From Roseiconus lacunae (lineage in GTDB: Bacteria > Planctomycetota > Planctomycetia > Pirellulales > Pirellulaceae): a DNA stretch of 64,000 bases. The notes below the pieces were generated by a model. It saw only the letters and a list, made by a program, of their open reading frames with translations. It did not search any database and was not told the DNA's origin. The position numbers and the translations under genes are program-made. Shown piece after piece: positions 18,664 through 27,972 of the stretch (position 1 is its first letter; each line of letters opens with the position of its first letter). The stretch lies in the NCBI RefSeq assembly GCF_008312935.1, contig NZ_VSZO01000001.1, forward strand, positions 558,001-622,000, given 5' to 3'.

Positions 18664-19986
18664 ATGTCACTGAAACTGCCTTCGACCGCCAAGCGTTCGG
18701 CAATGAAATCGACGTTGGTCCCCCGAGACGCGATCGACCGGCGAACGGTGTTGCGCGGCAGCGGCGTCGCGGTGGCGCTGCCATGGTTATCGGCGATGCA
18801 ATCGGTGGGTGCCAGCGAAGACACTCGTCCGGCACGCCGCTTTGTTTCCGTTTCGATCGGGCTTGGCCTGCTGGGCGAAAACCTGTTCCCCGAAGACGCC
18901 GGCCAGTCTTACCAAACATCGCGGTACCTGAAGTCCCTGCAAGACGTTCGGGAAAAATTCACCGTCGTCTCGGGGACCCATCACCCCGGTGTTTCCAACG
19001 GGCACCGTGCAGAAGCGAGCATCCTGACCGCGACACCAATCGGCAATTCAGGCGCCGCAAAGAATACCATTTCGATCGACCAATTGATGGCCAAACACCT
19101 TGGCCAAGCGACGCGGTTCCCATCGCTGGTGCTTAGCACCGGCGGCTCGCAAAGCCCGTCATACACCGACACCGGGGCGATGATCTCCGCGGAAAGCTCA
19201 CCGGCAACGCTGTTCGCCCGATTGTTCATCGATGATTCTGAAAAAGAGCAAGTCCGACAAGCGAACCGAATTCGACAAGGACGCAGCATCATGGACGTAA
19301 TCGGCGAAGACGCCAAACGACTCGAACGTGAACTCGGGTCTGGCGATCGCCAACGTCTCGACGCCTACTTCACGAGCGTACGTGAACTGGAAAAGCACAT
19401 GGCGGCCAACGAGCGCTGGGCGAAGCTTCCCAAACCTTCGGTCGATGCGAAACGCCCCGTGCCGCCGAGCCAAAACGATGTCGTCGGGTGTCTTTCGATG
19501 ATGATGAACGTGATGAAGCTGGCCATTCAAACCGACTCAACGCGTTTCATCACCCTGAACATTCCCGGCAGCAATCACCGTCTGCCGATCGAAGGCGTCG
19601 ACCAAGGACACCACACACTTAGCCACCACGGGCGTGACCCGGAAAAGCTGGCACAATTGGCGTTGATCGAAGACGAGTTAGTCGCCACCTACGGCGAGTT
19701 TCTGCGGTCGTTAGCATCGTTCGAAGAACCTTCAGGTAACTTGCTCGACCACACGTCGGTTTTGATGACCAGTAACTTGGGCAACGCGTCAAATCATGAC
19801 AATCGCAATCTGCCGGTATTGATCGGCGGCGGTGGCTTTAAGCACGGACAACACTTGGCGTTTGACACCAAGAACAACCATCCGCTGGCCACCCTGTTTG
19901 TTTCGATCTTGCAACAAACCGGTTTGCCGGTCGGCGATTTCTCCAGCGGAACAACCACAATGTCGGGACTCGAACCGACCGTTTAA
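18664..19986 (+). CDS. DUF1552 protein (PSCyt partner)
   Basis: The 440-residue protein has an N-terminal DRRTVLRGSGVAVALPWLSA, a twin-arginine-like signal, then the DUF1552 domain (ARRFVSVSIGLGLLGENLFP near residue 57; SGTHHPGVSNGHRAEAS; the C-terminal FKHGQHLAFD). DUF1552 proteins are found almost only next to DUF1592/PSCyt genes and are believed to be exported partners in the same complex; no reaction is known. GTGGGAAC precedes the ATG at a suitable distance. The gene is 11 bp downstream of the PSCyt gene and is very likely cotranscribed and coregulated with it. Confidence 0.88.
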   Translation: MSLKLPSTAKRSAMKSTLVPRDAIDRRTVLRGSGVAVALPWLSAMQSVGASEDTRPARRFVSVSIGLGLLGENLFPEDAGQSYQTSRYLKSLQDVREKFTVVSGTHHPGVSNGHRAEASILTATPIGNSGAAKNTISIDQLMAKHLGQATRFPSLVLSTGGSQSPSYTDTGAMISAESSPATLFARLFIDDSEKEQVRQANRIRQGRSIMDVIGEDAKRLERELGSGDRQRLDAYFTSVRELEKHMAANERWAKLPKPSVDAKRPVPPSQNDVVGCLSMMMNVMKLAIQTDSTRFITLNIPGSNHRLPIEGVDQGHHTLSHHGRDPEKLAQLALIEDELVATYGEFLRSLASFEEPSGNLLDHTSVLMTSNLGNASNHDNRNLPVLIGGGGFKHGQHLAFDTKNNHPLATLFVSILQQTGLPVGDFSSGTTTMSGLEPTV

Positions 19987-20078
19987 CGCCGATGCGGTCA
20001 CAGTCCGCCGTATGAGCATGCGATTGTCCGATGGGCTAGACTGATGGCGACGATCGACCGGACAAGGTGTTCCGGCCG

Positions 20079-21587
20079 ATGAGCGAACGCCCTTTGGTCA
20101 CTTATTTGATTGCCATGCGATACACGCTGCAAACCCCAGTTCTTCTGGTCATTGCACTAATCGGTTGTTTCCTGCCCGCTTGCTCGCCGGCGTCTGCCGC
20201 CGAACGTCCCAACGTGCTGTTCATCTTCCTCGATGACTTCGGTTGGCGTGACGCAGGCTTCATGGGCACCGATTATTACGAGACGCCGAACCTGGACGCG
20301 TTGGCTGCCAAAGGGATGGTGTTTACAGATGCTTACGCCGGTGCCGCCAATTGCGCCCCCTCACGAGCGTGTTTGTTGTCCGGTCAATACACGCCGCGGC
20401 ACCAGATCTACAACGTCGGGACCCAACGACGTGGAAAAAAACAGCATGGTCGCTTGATGCATGTCCCCGGTACGGACACGCTCTCAACTGATATCGAAAC
20501 CTGGGCACACCGCGTCAAACAAGCCGGGTACCGAACCGGGACGATCGGCAAATGGCACTTAAGCAACGATCCCTTGCCCTATGGTTTCGACTTTAATTTC
20601 GCCGGCACGCATAGCGGAAGCCCACCGCAAGGTTACTATCCGCCGCATGGCAAGATCGCCGAACTTCGTGACGCCCCGAAGGACGAATATCTGACGCGTC
20701 GACTTAGCGAAGAAGCGATCAATTTTATTCAACGAGATTCGTCAAAGCCTTGGTTCTTGTATCTCACCCATTTCGCCGTTCACACACCCTTGCAGGGCGA
20801 ACCGGGGTTGGTGAAAAAGTATCAGCAGAAACCCAAAGGCATGCTGCACAATCATGCCGTGATGGCCGCGATGATCGAAGCCGTCGATCAAGGCGTCGGT
20901 GAGATCGTCAATGCGATCGATGAAGCCGGACAAACCGACAATACGATCTTCGTCTTCACCAGCGACAACGGTGGTTACGGTCCGGCGACTTCAATGGATC
21001 CACTGAAAGGCTACAAGGGAACCTACTACGAAGGCGGAATTCGCGAGCCGATGTTTATCGTTTGGCCCGGCGTGACTAAGCCTGGATCAAAGAGCGACGT
21101 CCCCGTGGTCAACGTTGATTTGTATCCGACATTTTGTGACATGACCGGGGCGGATCTTCCCGAACAACCTCTCGACGGACTGAGCCTGCGTCCGTTGTTG
21201 GCGGGCGAAACGTCTGAAGCGTTCGTCGACCGCGCACTATTCTGGCACTTTCCGGCGTACCTTCAGAGTTATGCCCGCATGGACGGCCAACGCGACGTTC
21301 TGTATCGCAGCCGCCCATGCGGCATCATTCGTGACGGGCGATGGAAGCTTCATGAATACTTCGAAGACCGTTCGCTCGAGCTGTACGATCTACAGGATGA
21401 TGTCGGTGAAACAACCAACCTCGCAGAGATGCACCCAGACATCCGTGATCGCTTGCACCGAAAACTGCAGCAGTGGCGACAGGAAACCGGCGCACCGATT
21501 CCCGGTCCCAACCCCGACTTCGATGAAACCTCAGAGAAACAGGCAATCGAAAAACTGATGAGAAAGATCAACAAGTCAAACCAGTAG
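20079..21587 (+). CDS. Exported formylglycine-dependent sulfatase
   Basis: A type I sulfatase of about 502 residues, hydrolysing sulfate esters, probably of algal or glycosaminoglycan-like polysaccharide. RPNVLFIFLDDFGWRDAGFMG carries the metal-binding Asp pair. NCAPSRACLLSGQYTPRH carries the C-x-P-S-R motif whose Cys (about residue 92) must be converted to formylglycine by a sulfatase-maturing enzyme not seen here. IGKWHL, THFAVHTPLQ and FTSDNGG follow in the normal order. The N-terminus has a hydrophobic segment with FLPACSP, possibly a lipobox. Start options are GTG 20067, ATG 20079 and ATG 20115; the latter two give a sensible signal peptide. It ends about 100 bp before the convergent giant membrane protein gene. 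Confidence 0.92.
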   Translation: MSERPLVTYLIAMRYTLQTPVLLVIALIGCFLPACSPASAAERPNVLFIFLDDFGWRDAGFMGTDYYETPNLDALAAKGMVFTDAYAGAANCAPSRACLLSGQYTPRHQIYNVGTQRRGKKQHGRLMHVPGTDTLSTDIETWAHRVKQAGYRTGTIGKWHLSNDPLPYGFDFNFAGTHSGSPPQGYYPPHGKIAELRDAPKDEYLTRRLSEEAINFIQRDSSKPWFLYLTHFAVHTPLQGEPGLVKKYQQKPKGMLHNHAVMAAMIEAVDQGVGEIVNAIDEAGQTDNTIFVFTSDNGGYGPATSMDPLKGYKGTYYEGGIREPMFIVWPGVTKPGSKSDVPVVNVDLYPTFCDMTGADLPEQPLDGLSLRPLLAGETSEAFVDRALFWHFPAYLQSYARMDGQRDVLYRSRPCGIIRDGRWKLHEYFEDRSLELYDLQDDVGETTNLAEMHPDIRDRLHRKLQQWRQETGAPIPGPNPDFDETSEKQAIEKLMRKINKSNQ

Positions 21588-21612
21588 ACCACGCCTCGTT
21601 CAAGATACCGCG

Positions 21613-21651
21613 ACGAGCGTTAGCTCCGACGATGTAAGCGTCCGGGCTCGT
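21613..21651. terminator. Hairpin between convergent genes (type D)
   Basis: ACGAGC at 21613-21618 pairs with GCTCGT at 21646-21651, with an inner CCGACG/CGTC-CGG stem. It lies between the convergent sulfatase and the giant membrane protein gene, where a bidirectional terminator would be expected. It has no obvious T-tract. It shares CGTCCGG and CTCG with the hairpin at 42707-42732. Confidence 0.45.
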
Positions 21652-21690
21652 TGAGAGTGAATCAGAATGCGTGGAATGACCCGGTCGGGA

Positions 21691-24600
21691 CTAACGGCGG
21701 CGAAAGGCGTCGAACGCATCACGGATGGACGCCGGCACACGGCGACGGTTACCGCTGTCGCGAACGTCACGCATCGTGTCACGAGGCCGCGTGTTACTAC
21801 GTTGCGGAGCCTCACGAGGCTCCAATCCTAAACTTCGCAGGGCATCTTCGGCTTCGCTCGTTCGGTTAGGATCCGCAGTGGGTTGATCGATGTCGCGAAC
21901 GTTCTCCCAACGTTTGCGGAAACGCTCCAGATCCTCCGGCGTCCAGTTCAGTTCTTCCAGCAAATCGTCGTCGATCTTGTCGCGGTTTTCGTCCAGGTAA
22001 TCGAGCACCATGTCGGTCGCTTTCTTGGCATAGTCCAAATCTGGCGGCGGCGGAGGCTCGGCGTCGCGGTCGCCCTCGCCCGGTGCCGATCCTGTTCCAT
22101 TCGGATTGGTTTGATCGCCGGCTTGTGGCGACGAATCCGATGACGGTTGCCCCGAGCTTGAAGACGACGATTCAGAACTGCCGGATGGTCGGTCCTGAGC
22201 CGACGACGAGGGATCATCACGAGGCGTCTCGTCGGCGGGTGTCCCCTGATCCGAACCGTTATCATCTTCGCCGGTTTGATTACCTTGCTCACCGCCGCTC
22301 GAATCACCGCTTGGCGTGTTTTCCGAGGTTGACGGACGAGTGTCGGAGTTCGCATCCTCTGTCTGTCCCGACTCTGGCTGTCCCGACTCTGGCTGTCCCG
22401 ACTCTGGCTGTCCCGACTCTGGCTGCCCCGACTGCTCTGAATCTGCGGCTTCGGGTGACTGATCCTTCGGCATCTCGCCCGCCCCCTCCTGACCCGCCGA
22501 CGGATCAGCCTTGGGCGTTCCCGCCTGAGATTCAGACGACGACTCGCTGCCGCTTTGTTGATCGCGATTGCCGGTTTCGTCTTGCGAACTTCCATCAGGC
22601 GAACTTCCAGAATCGCTCGATGACGGTGACGATTGGGATTGTTCCGACCCCGCTTGCTGATCGCCGCCTTGATCGGAGTTCTCGGGTTTTTGATTTGGGT
22701 TCTCTTCGGCTTGCCGCGATCCCGATTGACCTGACTGCGAGTCCTTTTGGTTACGTTCGAGATAATCTTTGATGCGTTCAAATGCTTCGCCGTCATGCTC
22801 CGGTGCCGACGGTTTTGCGGCATCGTCCTGCGAGCCATCTTGATCTGCGCTATCAGACTGGTGCTGTCCGTCGCTCGTCTCGCTTTGAGTTGACTGCCCG
22901 CCGGACGCCTCGTCTTCGGCGGAAGCGTTCATCGTGCTATCAGCTTGATCGCCACCGGATGTCGATTGGTCAGTGCTTGCGTCCCCAGGATCCTGACGTT
23001 CGGCTGCCGGTGACTCGTTCCCATCCGCATTGTCTGAATTCGGTGATTCGCCCGAATTAGACGTTTTGCCTCCGCTGCTGCCGTCGGAAGTTTCATCGCC
23101 GACATCATTGGAGGGATTTTCTTGTGGATTGGAATCTTCACCCGATTGACCAGACGAATTCGAATCGCTTGATGATGATTCGGATTCCGATTCGTTCTCG
23201 CCGGAAGCACCGCTCGCTGACTGCCCCGAACCGCCGTTGTTTTCATCAGAACTTTCACCTTCGGTCCCTTCCGAGCCCGACGTACCGCCGCCGGACGGCT
23301 GGCCTTCGCCGGAGTCACCGCCATCGGCATTGGTCGCCGGACGATCATCGGGTTTGGAAAGTCCGTCGTTGTCAGTCGGGTCTTCGGGAAGATCTGGGTC
23401 GGTATCGACGATACGCAGTTCGACCGGATCGGTCGTGACACGATTCGGTTTGACTCTTTCGTCCCCGGGGATCTGACGATTGTCGACTGCCGTCGCGGTG
23501 ACTCGAACGACATCGCCGGGGCCCAATCGATACAGAAAGGGCCGAAACCGATAGACGGCGACTTGGTTTCCTTTGCCGGAAGCCTCACGTTTCCAAATGA
23601 TCGGTTCGACGATGGTGTCCAGGCCACGAACGATTTTCAGACTCACTTGTTCCAGTTCATAGTCCGCATCCATCGCGTGGACTTCGATCGTTTGCTGACC
23701 ATCGAAAGGCACTTCCTTGGGTGATTTTCGCGGTACGACGATCGTCACGTCCGGCGGCAAGTCCGGGATGATCTTGATCGGATAGACAATCGGCTCGGGA
23801 TTGGTTTGGTCGGCGTGATCCCAAACCCGGATGCGATAGTTTTCAGGCTCGACGGCATTAGGACGCCCGACCGAACTTCGCATCACCATCTCGGCCGAAA
23901 GCGTCACGCCGTCATCGGCGATTTTCATCTTGATCGTTCCGCCGGTAGGACGCATCTTACCGCCGACTTCCTTGCAGTTCAGTTCCAACTCGGCACGCTT
24001 AACCGCATGATTCGTTTTGGCGGTCAGCCGCACGTTGGTGCCATCGCTTGTATTGATAGCCGGGCTGGATGTCGTCCGCGGCTGGGCACCGGTGTAGGCC
24101 GGGGGTTCGTAGCGAACACTTTCGATGGCGACGACGGGGACGTTTTGGATTCTGATCGAGAATGGTCCCGCGATCGCATCGCCAGCTTCGATGCGATAAT
24201 TGACCAAGCCTGTTGCCGCATGACCGATTTCGATCGTCGCGACGAACAAGTCACGATCGGTCTCGAACACCAACGGGATCGACGATTCGTTTGTATCGCT
24301 CTGGACGTAACAGATCGCTGGTTCATTACTGAATAGGCCATCAATTTCCGCACTCACATCGATCGACCTGCCTGCCAACGCTTGAACGTTTCCCGGAGCG
24401 ACTCGACGAATCTGAACACGCTTTGCAGGTGCGACCGAAGAAAGCGGTGCCCCCAACCGCTTTGCCGAAGCGACGGAACTTTTCGGCGAGGCGACGATAT
24501 AAGCCGCCAGCAAAGCGAACACGGCGGCCGTGGCGATCCACCAACGGAACGTTCCCGTCGCTTCACCGGGCAGTACGTCGTATGTCTTTAGAAGCGATGC

Positions 24601-25026
24601 GGCGCGTGATCCGATCGCTTGGACCACTCGCGCCCGGATGCCTTGGGGCGAGTCTGCTTTCAGTGTGACGTAACTGGTCAGTTGTTGGCGATAGTCGGGG
24701 TGATCTTTTTCGAGTGCCCAAGCGGCGTACTCGCGGCTGATTTGCTGGGTGATCAGCGGCCACGTCCGACGCGCCAAGTACCATGCGATGACACCCAAAA
24801 AAACGAGAAAGCAGACCAGCCGAACGGCCATCGAAGGCGCATAGATCCAATGATCGACAACGAGCCAAACCAGCAGTGCCGACATACTGCCGATGACGAT
24901 TTTCAGAACCGCCCGAGTCAGTTCGCTCCACCACAAGGCTCGCCGAGCTTCTTCGATCCGATCATCGATCAATTGATCGGCGTTAGAGCGAGACTGTCGA
25001 TTCGAAGACGGTGCGGCAGTCGACAT
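21691..25026 (-). CDS. Giant membrane protein with acidic low-complexity region
   Basis: The 1111-residue protein is not assigned to a known family. It has an N-terminal pair of transmembrane helices (residues about 40-58 and 70-85), another near residue 160-182, then a beta-rich extracellular region (about 200-560) with Ig-like motifs (VAIESVRYEPPAYTGAQP; ITVRVTATAVDNRQIPG-like segment). Residues about 570-1000 are Ser/Gly/Asp/Glu/Gln-rich and strongly acidic, including four perfect copies of a 15-nt repeat coding for ESGQP. The C-terminal 100 residues are folded and charged (LDYAKKATDMVLDYLDENRDKI). Similar large proteins are frequent in planctomycetes with no known role. It lies 53 bp downstream of hisS on the same strand. 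Confidence 0.75.
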   Translation of the reverse strand: MSTAAPSSNRQSRSNADQLIDDRIEEARRALWWSELTRAVLKIVIGSMSALLVWLVVDHWIYAPSMAVRLVCFLVFLGVIAWYLARRTWPLITQQISREYAAWALEKDHPDYRQQLTSYVTLKADSPQGIRARVVQAIGSRAASLLKTYDVLPGEATGTFRWWIATAAVFALLAAYIVASPKSSVASAKRLGAPLSSVAPAKRVQIRRVAPGNVQALAGRSIDVSAEIDGLFSNEPAICYVQSDTNESSIPLVFETDRDLFVATIEIGHAATGLVNYRIEAGDAIAGPFSIRIQNVPVVAIESVRYEPPAYTGAQPRTTSSPAINTSDGTNVRLTAKTNHAVKRAELELNCKEVGGKMRPTGGTIKMKIADDGVTLSAEMVMRSSVGRPNAVEPENYRIRVWDHADQTNPEPIVYPIKIIPDLPPDVTIVVPRKSPKEVPFDGQQTIEVHAMDADYELEQVSLKIVRGLDTIVEPIIWKREASGKGNQVAVYRFRPFLYRLGPGDVVRVTATAVDNRQIPGDERVKPNRVTTDPVELRIVDTDPDLPEDPTDNDGLSKPDDRPATNADGGDSGEGQPSGGGTSGSEGTEGESSDENNGGSGQSASGASGENESESESSSSDSNSSGQSGEDSNPQENPSNDVGDETSDGSSGGKTSNSGESPNSDNADGNESPAAERQDPGDASTDQSTSGGDQADSTMNASAEDEASGGQSTQSETSDGQHQSDSADQDGSQDDAAKPSAPEHDGEAFERIKDYLERNQKDSQSGQSGSRQAEENPNQKPENSDQGGDQQAGSEQSQSSPSSSDSGSSPDGSSQDETGNRDQQSGSESSSESQAGTPKADPSAGQEGAGEMPKDQSPEAADSEQSGQPESGQPESGQPESGQPESGQTEDANSDTRPSTSENTPSGDSSGGEQGNQTGEDDNGSDQGTPADETPRDDPSSSAQDRPSGSSESSSSSSGQPSSDSSPQAGDQTNPNGTGSAPGEGDRDAEPPPPPDLDYAKKATDMVLDYLDENRDKIDDDLLEELNWTPEDLERFRKRWENVRDIDQPTADPNRTSEAEDALRSLGLEPREAPQRSNTRPRDTMRDVRDSGNRRRVPASIRDAFDAFRRR
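22366..22425. repeat. Four perfect copies of a 15-bp tandem repeat
   Basis: TCCCGACTCTGGCTG is repeated four times head to tail within the acidic region of the giant membrane protein gene, then decays in a fifth unit. On the coding strand each unit gives the pentapeptide ESGQP (rotated). Perfect DNA identity, including third positions, suggests recent slippage. Confidence 0.9.
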
Positions 25027-25079
25027 AGGCCATCAGGGCTTTGGAACTAGAAAAGAAGCGAGGCGAGAGCCACTTAAGA

Positions 25080-26423
25080 TTATACCTCGCCCGCAAGGAT
25101 TTGCTTCAGCGCCTGCACCAGATCGTCGGACTGGTCATGCCGATAATTCACATCCTGCGTCTGCTTGCTCGCCAACGTCTTGACCTGCACGCGGTCCTCG
25201 GACCATTCATTGGCGCCGGCGACAATGGCGATTTTAAATCCTCGCCCATCGGCGTACTTCAGCTGCGCACCTAACTTCTTCGGTTCGGGGTAAATCTCGT
25301 TCGAGATCCCGCGGTCGCGGAGCGCCGCCGACAGAGCCAAGTAATCGTCGCGCCGGTCGGCATCAAAATAAGCGATAAAAACATCGGCCGGTGTCTTGGC
25401 ATCGCCGAGCAAGTCGAGCGTTTCCATTGCCGCGAGCAAACGGTCGAGCCCCAACGACGCACCGATCCCAGGCAGGTGTTGCTTGGTATAAAGCCCGGCC
25501 AGGTTGTCGTACCGTCCCCCACTGCAAACGCTGCCGATTTTTGGCAAGTCGTCCAGGGTCGTCTCAAAGATCATCCCGGTGTAATAATCCAGCCCGCGTG
25601 CGATCGAGACATCGATCTTGATTCGTTCGGCGGGCACACCGGCGGCCAACGCGCCTTGATAAACGTCTTTCAGACGCTCGATCGCCGCTTGCCCCGCTTC
25701 GCCGGGCCCAACCAAGTCGGGTAGTCGCTGAAAGATCGATTCGGCATCACCATTAAGTTCGGCCAGTGCCAACACCTTGTCGGCTTGGGCTGCAGTCACG
25801 CCCGCGGTGTCACACATTTCGGCGGCGACTCGATCGCGCCCGATCTTGGCCAGTTTGTCGAGGGCACGAAGCAACTCGACCGTTTTGTTTTCCATCTCTA
25901 AGTGCCGCAACAGTTCCGTCAGGACGCCGCGGTTGTTGATGCTGATGGTGAATCGTTCGAAGCCGATCTGAGAGAGCAATCGATCAATCACCGCGACCGT
26001 TTCGATGTCGGCCATCACGCCGGTGGTTCCGATCGTGTCAAAGTCACACTGAATGAATTCGCGATAGCGCCCCGCCTGCGGACGTTCACCTCGCCATACC
26101 GGTGCGATGTGGTACCGCTTGAAGGGCGTGCCGAGTTCGTTGATATGCTGGGCCGCAAACCGAGCCAATGGAACAGTCAGGTCAAACCGCATACCGACGG
26201 CTCGACCGCCGTTGTCTTCGAATCGGTAAATCTGCCGGTCGGTTTCGTCGCTGCCTTTGCCGGTCAAGATTTCTAAGTATTCCAGTGTCGGCGTATCGAT
26301 CGGCGCAAACCCGAACGACCGGAATACACCTCGGGCGGTTTCCATCAGCCTTTCGCGTGGGATCATCACCGATGGCAAGTAATCGCGGAATCCGTTCAGG
26401 GTTCGAGGTTTTATCAAAGACAT
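25080..26423 (-). CDS. hisS: Histidyl-tRNA synthetase
   Basis: HisRS charges tRNA-His in the cytoplasm. The 447-residue class II enzyme has the motif 1 region (MIPRERLMETARGVFRSFGF), motif 2 (FKRYHIAPVWRGERPQAGRYREFIQCDFD), the histidine-specific LDYYTGMIFE, and motif 3 (GIGASLGLDRLLAAM). A C-terminal anticodon-binding domain follows (AFIAYFDADRRDDYL region). Length and order are standard. The ATG at 26423 is the natural start (MSLIKPRTLNGFRDYLP). The giant membrane protein gene follows 53 bp downstream, so the two may share a transcript. Confidence 0.96.
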   Translation of the reverse strand: MSLIKPRTLNGFRDYLPSVMIPRERLMETARGVFRSFGFAPIDTPTLEYLEILTGKGSDETDRQIYRFEDNGGRAVGMRFDLTVPLARFAAQHINELGTPFKRYHIAPVWRGERPQAGRYREFIQCDFDTIGTTGVMADIETVAVIDRLLSQIGFERFTISINNRGVLTELLRHLEMENKTVELLRALDKLAKIGRDRVAAEMCDTAGVTAAQADKVLALAELNGDAESIFQRLPDLVGPGEAGQAAIERLKDVYQGALAAGVPAERIKIDVSIARGLDYYTGMIFETTLDDLPKIGSVCSGGRYDNLAGLYTKQHLPGIGASLGLDRLLAAMETLDLLGDAKTPADVFIAYFDADRRDDYLALSAALRDRGISNEIYPEPKKLGAQLKYADGRGFKIAIVAGANEWSEDRVQVKTLASKQTQDVNYRHDQSDDLVQALKQILAGEV

Positions 26424-26562
26424 GAAATCAAAGACAAGGAATGGGATGGTTCGGGAAATGGAAAATGAAACACTGACACAGCGAATCGCGAATGCCGGTA
26501 AGCGAATCGAGCGACATCGTTGAACCAGACGTAGGCGATCGGACGATCACAACGGCTTTCGG

Positions 26563-27030
26563 TCAGCCGACGACGGGCAGGCCAACGGAACGTCGCCGCC
26601 GTAGCGTTTGACGATCGACCTGGTTAGGATCGGCGAACTGTGGACCATACAATCCGTCGGCATATTCGTCGATCTGTTCGGCCGTTTCAAAGTATTGGTC
26701 GTAGCACCAGTCGTCGTCGAACTCACATTCGTCGGTCGTGTAGTCTCGGCAAATTTGTGGCCGGGTTTCGTAGATACCGCAACGATGGTCATCGCGGAGA
26801 TGTTTGCAGGTCGTGTGGACCAGCAGGTACCAACTCGTGTCCTCCACAAAAACCGTCGCCCGCTCATGTAGCAGGTACCAGCGGATGTAATCGAAATCCT
26901 TCCGCGTCGTCGGCTCGTCGATCGGCAACGCAAAATAGTGGCAGCATTTCGCGGTGCAGTGGTCGCACAGGATTTCGCCGTCAGGTACTTGGCTGCGTTT
27001 CAGACGGATCGCTCGCGTTGGCACATTCAC
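26563..27030 (-). CDS. YkgJ-family cysteine-cluster protein
   Basis: The 155-residue protein has the YkgJ/zinc- or iron-chelating pattern: CDHCTAKCC (Cys22, 25, 29, 30) at the N-terminus, then CKHLRDDHRCGIYETRPQICRDYTTDEC downstream. This supports a bound metal or Fe-S cluster; the reaction is unknown. The reading frame begins with a GTG at 27030 (a second GTG is two codons on), with no ATG before the first cysteine pair, so the start is a little uncertain. It is divergent from purU, whose ATG is 83 bp away. Confidence 0.8.
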   Translation of the reverse strand: MNVPTRAIRLKRSQVPDGEILCDHCTAKCCHYFALPIDEPTTRKDFDYIRWYLLHERATVFVEDTSWYLLVHTTCKHLRDDHRCGIYETRPQICRDYTTDECEFDDDWCYDQYFETAEQIDEYADGLYGPQFADPNQVDRQTLRRRRSVGLPVVG

Positions 27031-27113
27031 GGAAGGTATCGCATTGAGTGACGTTTTTGTGTAAACGATGCATCTGTTGACGCAAGAGACTGGATAGCAG
27101 CTGGAGCATTTTA

Positions 27114-27965
27114 ATGGAAGTCGTCATCACCGCACTGGGCCCTGACAACGTGGGGTTGGCCGACCCCATCATCCACTATGTGACCGGCCAAGGGGCCAAC
27201 ATCGCCGAAATCCAAATGTATGACCATGACGATCAGCAATTGTTCGCCATGTTGTGCCGGATTTCGATCGAAGAGTCGCAATTTCCGCTGCTAAAGTCGG
27301 CGATGATGCAAATCGGCGAGCACACCGGGTTGGCCATACGCGTTTGGAGCCCCAGCCAGCACGAGGTGCCCCGCCTGGCGATCTGCTGCACCTTTGTCGA
27401 ACATACACCGCGAGCCGTTTTGCAGGCGATCAAGGACGGCAAAATTAACGCGATTCCGGCCGTGGTGATCTCCAATCGAAAGAAATTGCGATTCCTGGCG
27501 GAGGAATTTGGCGTTCCCTTCCAATTGATTGGTGACGCCAGCGGGGCCGCCGATGATCGGGCGATGGTCGATGTCCTCGACAAATTCGACGTCGACTACG
27601 TCGTGTTGGCCCGTTACATGCGAGTCCTGCCACCGAGCACCTGCTGGCAGTTCGCCGGCGGCCGAATCATCAATTTGCACCACGGATTGCTGCCCGGATT
27701 TCCCGGTTTTCGCCCCTACCACGATGCCTACGCCGGCCGGATGCTCAGCTACGGCGCGACATGCCATTTCATCATCCCGGAACTCGATGCCGGCAACCAG
27801 ACGATCAATCAACGCACCTTCAGCGTCGATCCGGGAACCAACCTGGAGGCGATCATCGCCGAAGGGGAGCGGGACAATGAACCTGCCTGTCTGGTCGAAG
27901 GTGTCCGCCGGGTGGTTGACCAAGAAGTCCGCTTGCATTTTCACCGCGTCATCGCGAACAAGTGA
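27114..27965 (+). CDS. purU: Formyltetrahydrofolate deformylase
   Basis: PurU hydrolyses 10-formyl-THF to THF and formate, balancing the one-carbon pool. The protein has an N-terminal ACT domain (residues about 1-80, beginning MEVVITALGPDNVGLA) and a formyltransferase-fold domain. The catalytic triad of the formyltransferase family is visible: Asn187 and His189 in INLHHGLLPGF, and Asp225 in PELDAGNQ. The surrounding sequence (HHGLLPGFPGFRPYHDAY) differs somewhat from the common HHSFLPAFIGARPYHQAY, so a related hydrolase cannot be fully excluded. Length (283 residues) is typical. It ends 7 bp before the convergent flavoprotein gene. Confidence 0.9.
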   Translation: MEVVITALGPDNVGLADPIIHYVTGQGANIAEIQMYDHDDQQLFAMLCRISIEESQFPLLKSAMMQIGEHTGLAIRVWSPSQHEVPRLAICCTFVEHTPRAVLQAIKDGKINAIPAVVISNRKKLRFLAEEFGVPFQLIGDASGAADDRAMVDVLDKFDVDYVVLARYMRVLPPSTCWQFAGGRIINLHHGLLPGFPGFRPYHDAYAGRMLSYGATCHFIIPELDAGNQTINQRTFSVDPGTNLEAIIAEGERDNEPACLVEGVRRVVDQEVRLHFHRVIANK

Positions 27966-27972
27966 TGACGCG

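Noticed and set aside
21948..22838. Long Arg-rich frames in both strands of the acidic region
   Set aside because: They are other-frame readings of the repeat-rich coding sequence, not genes.
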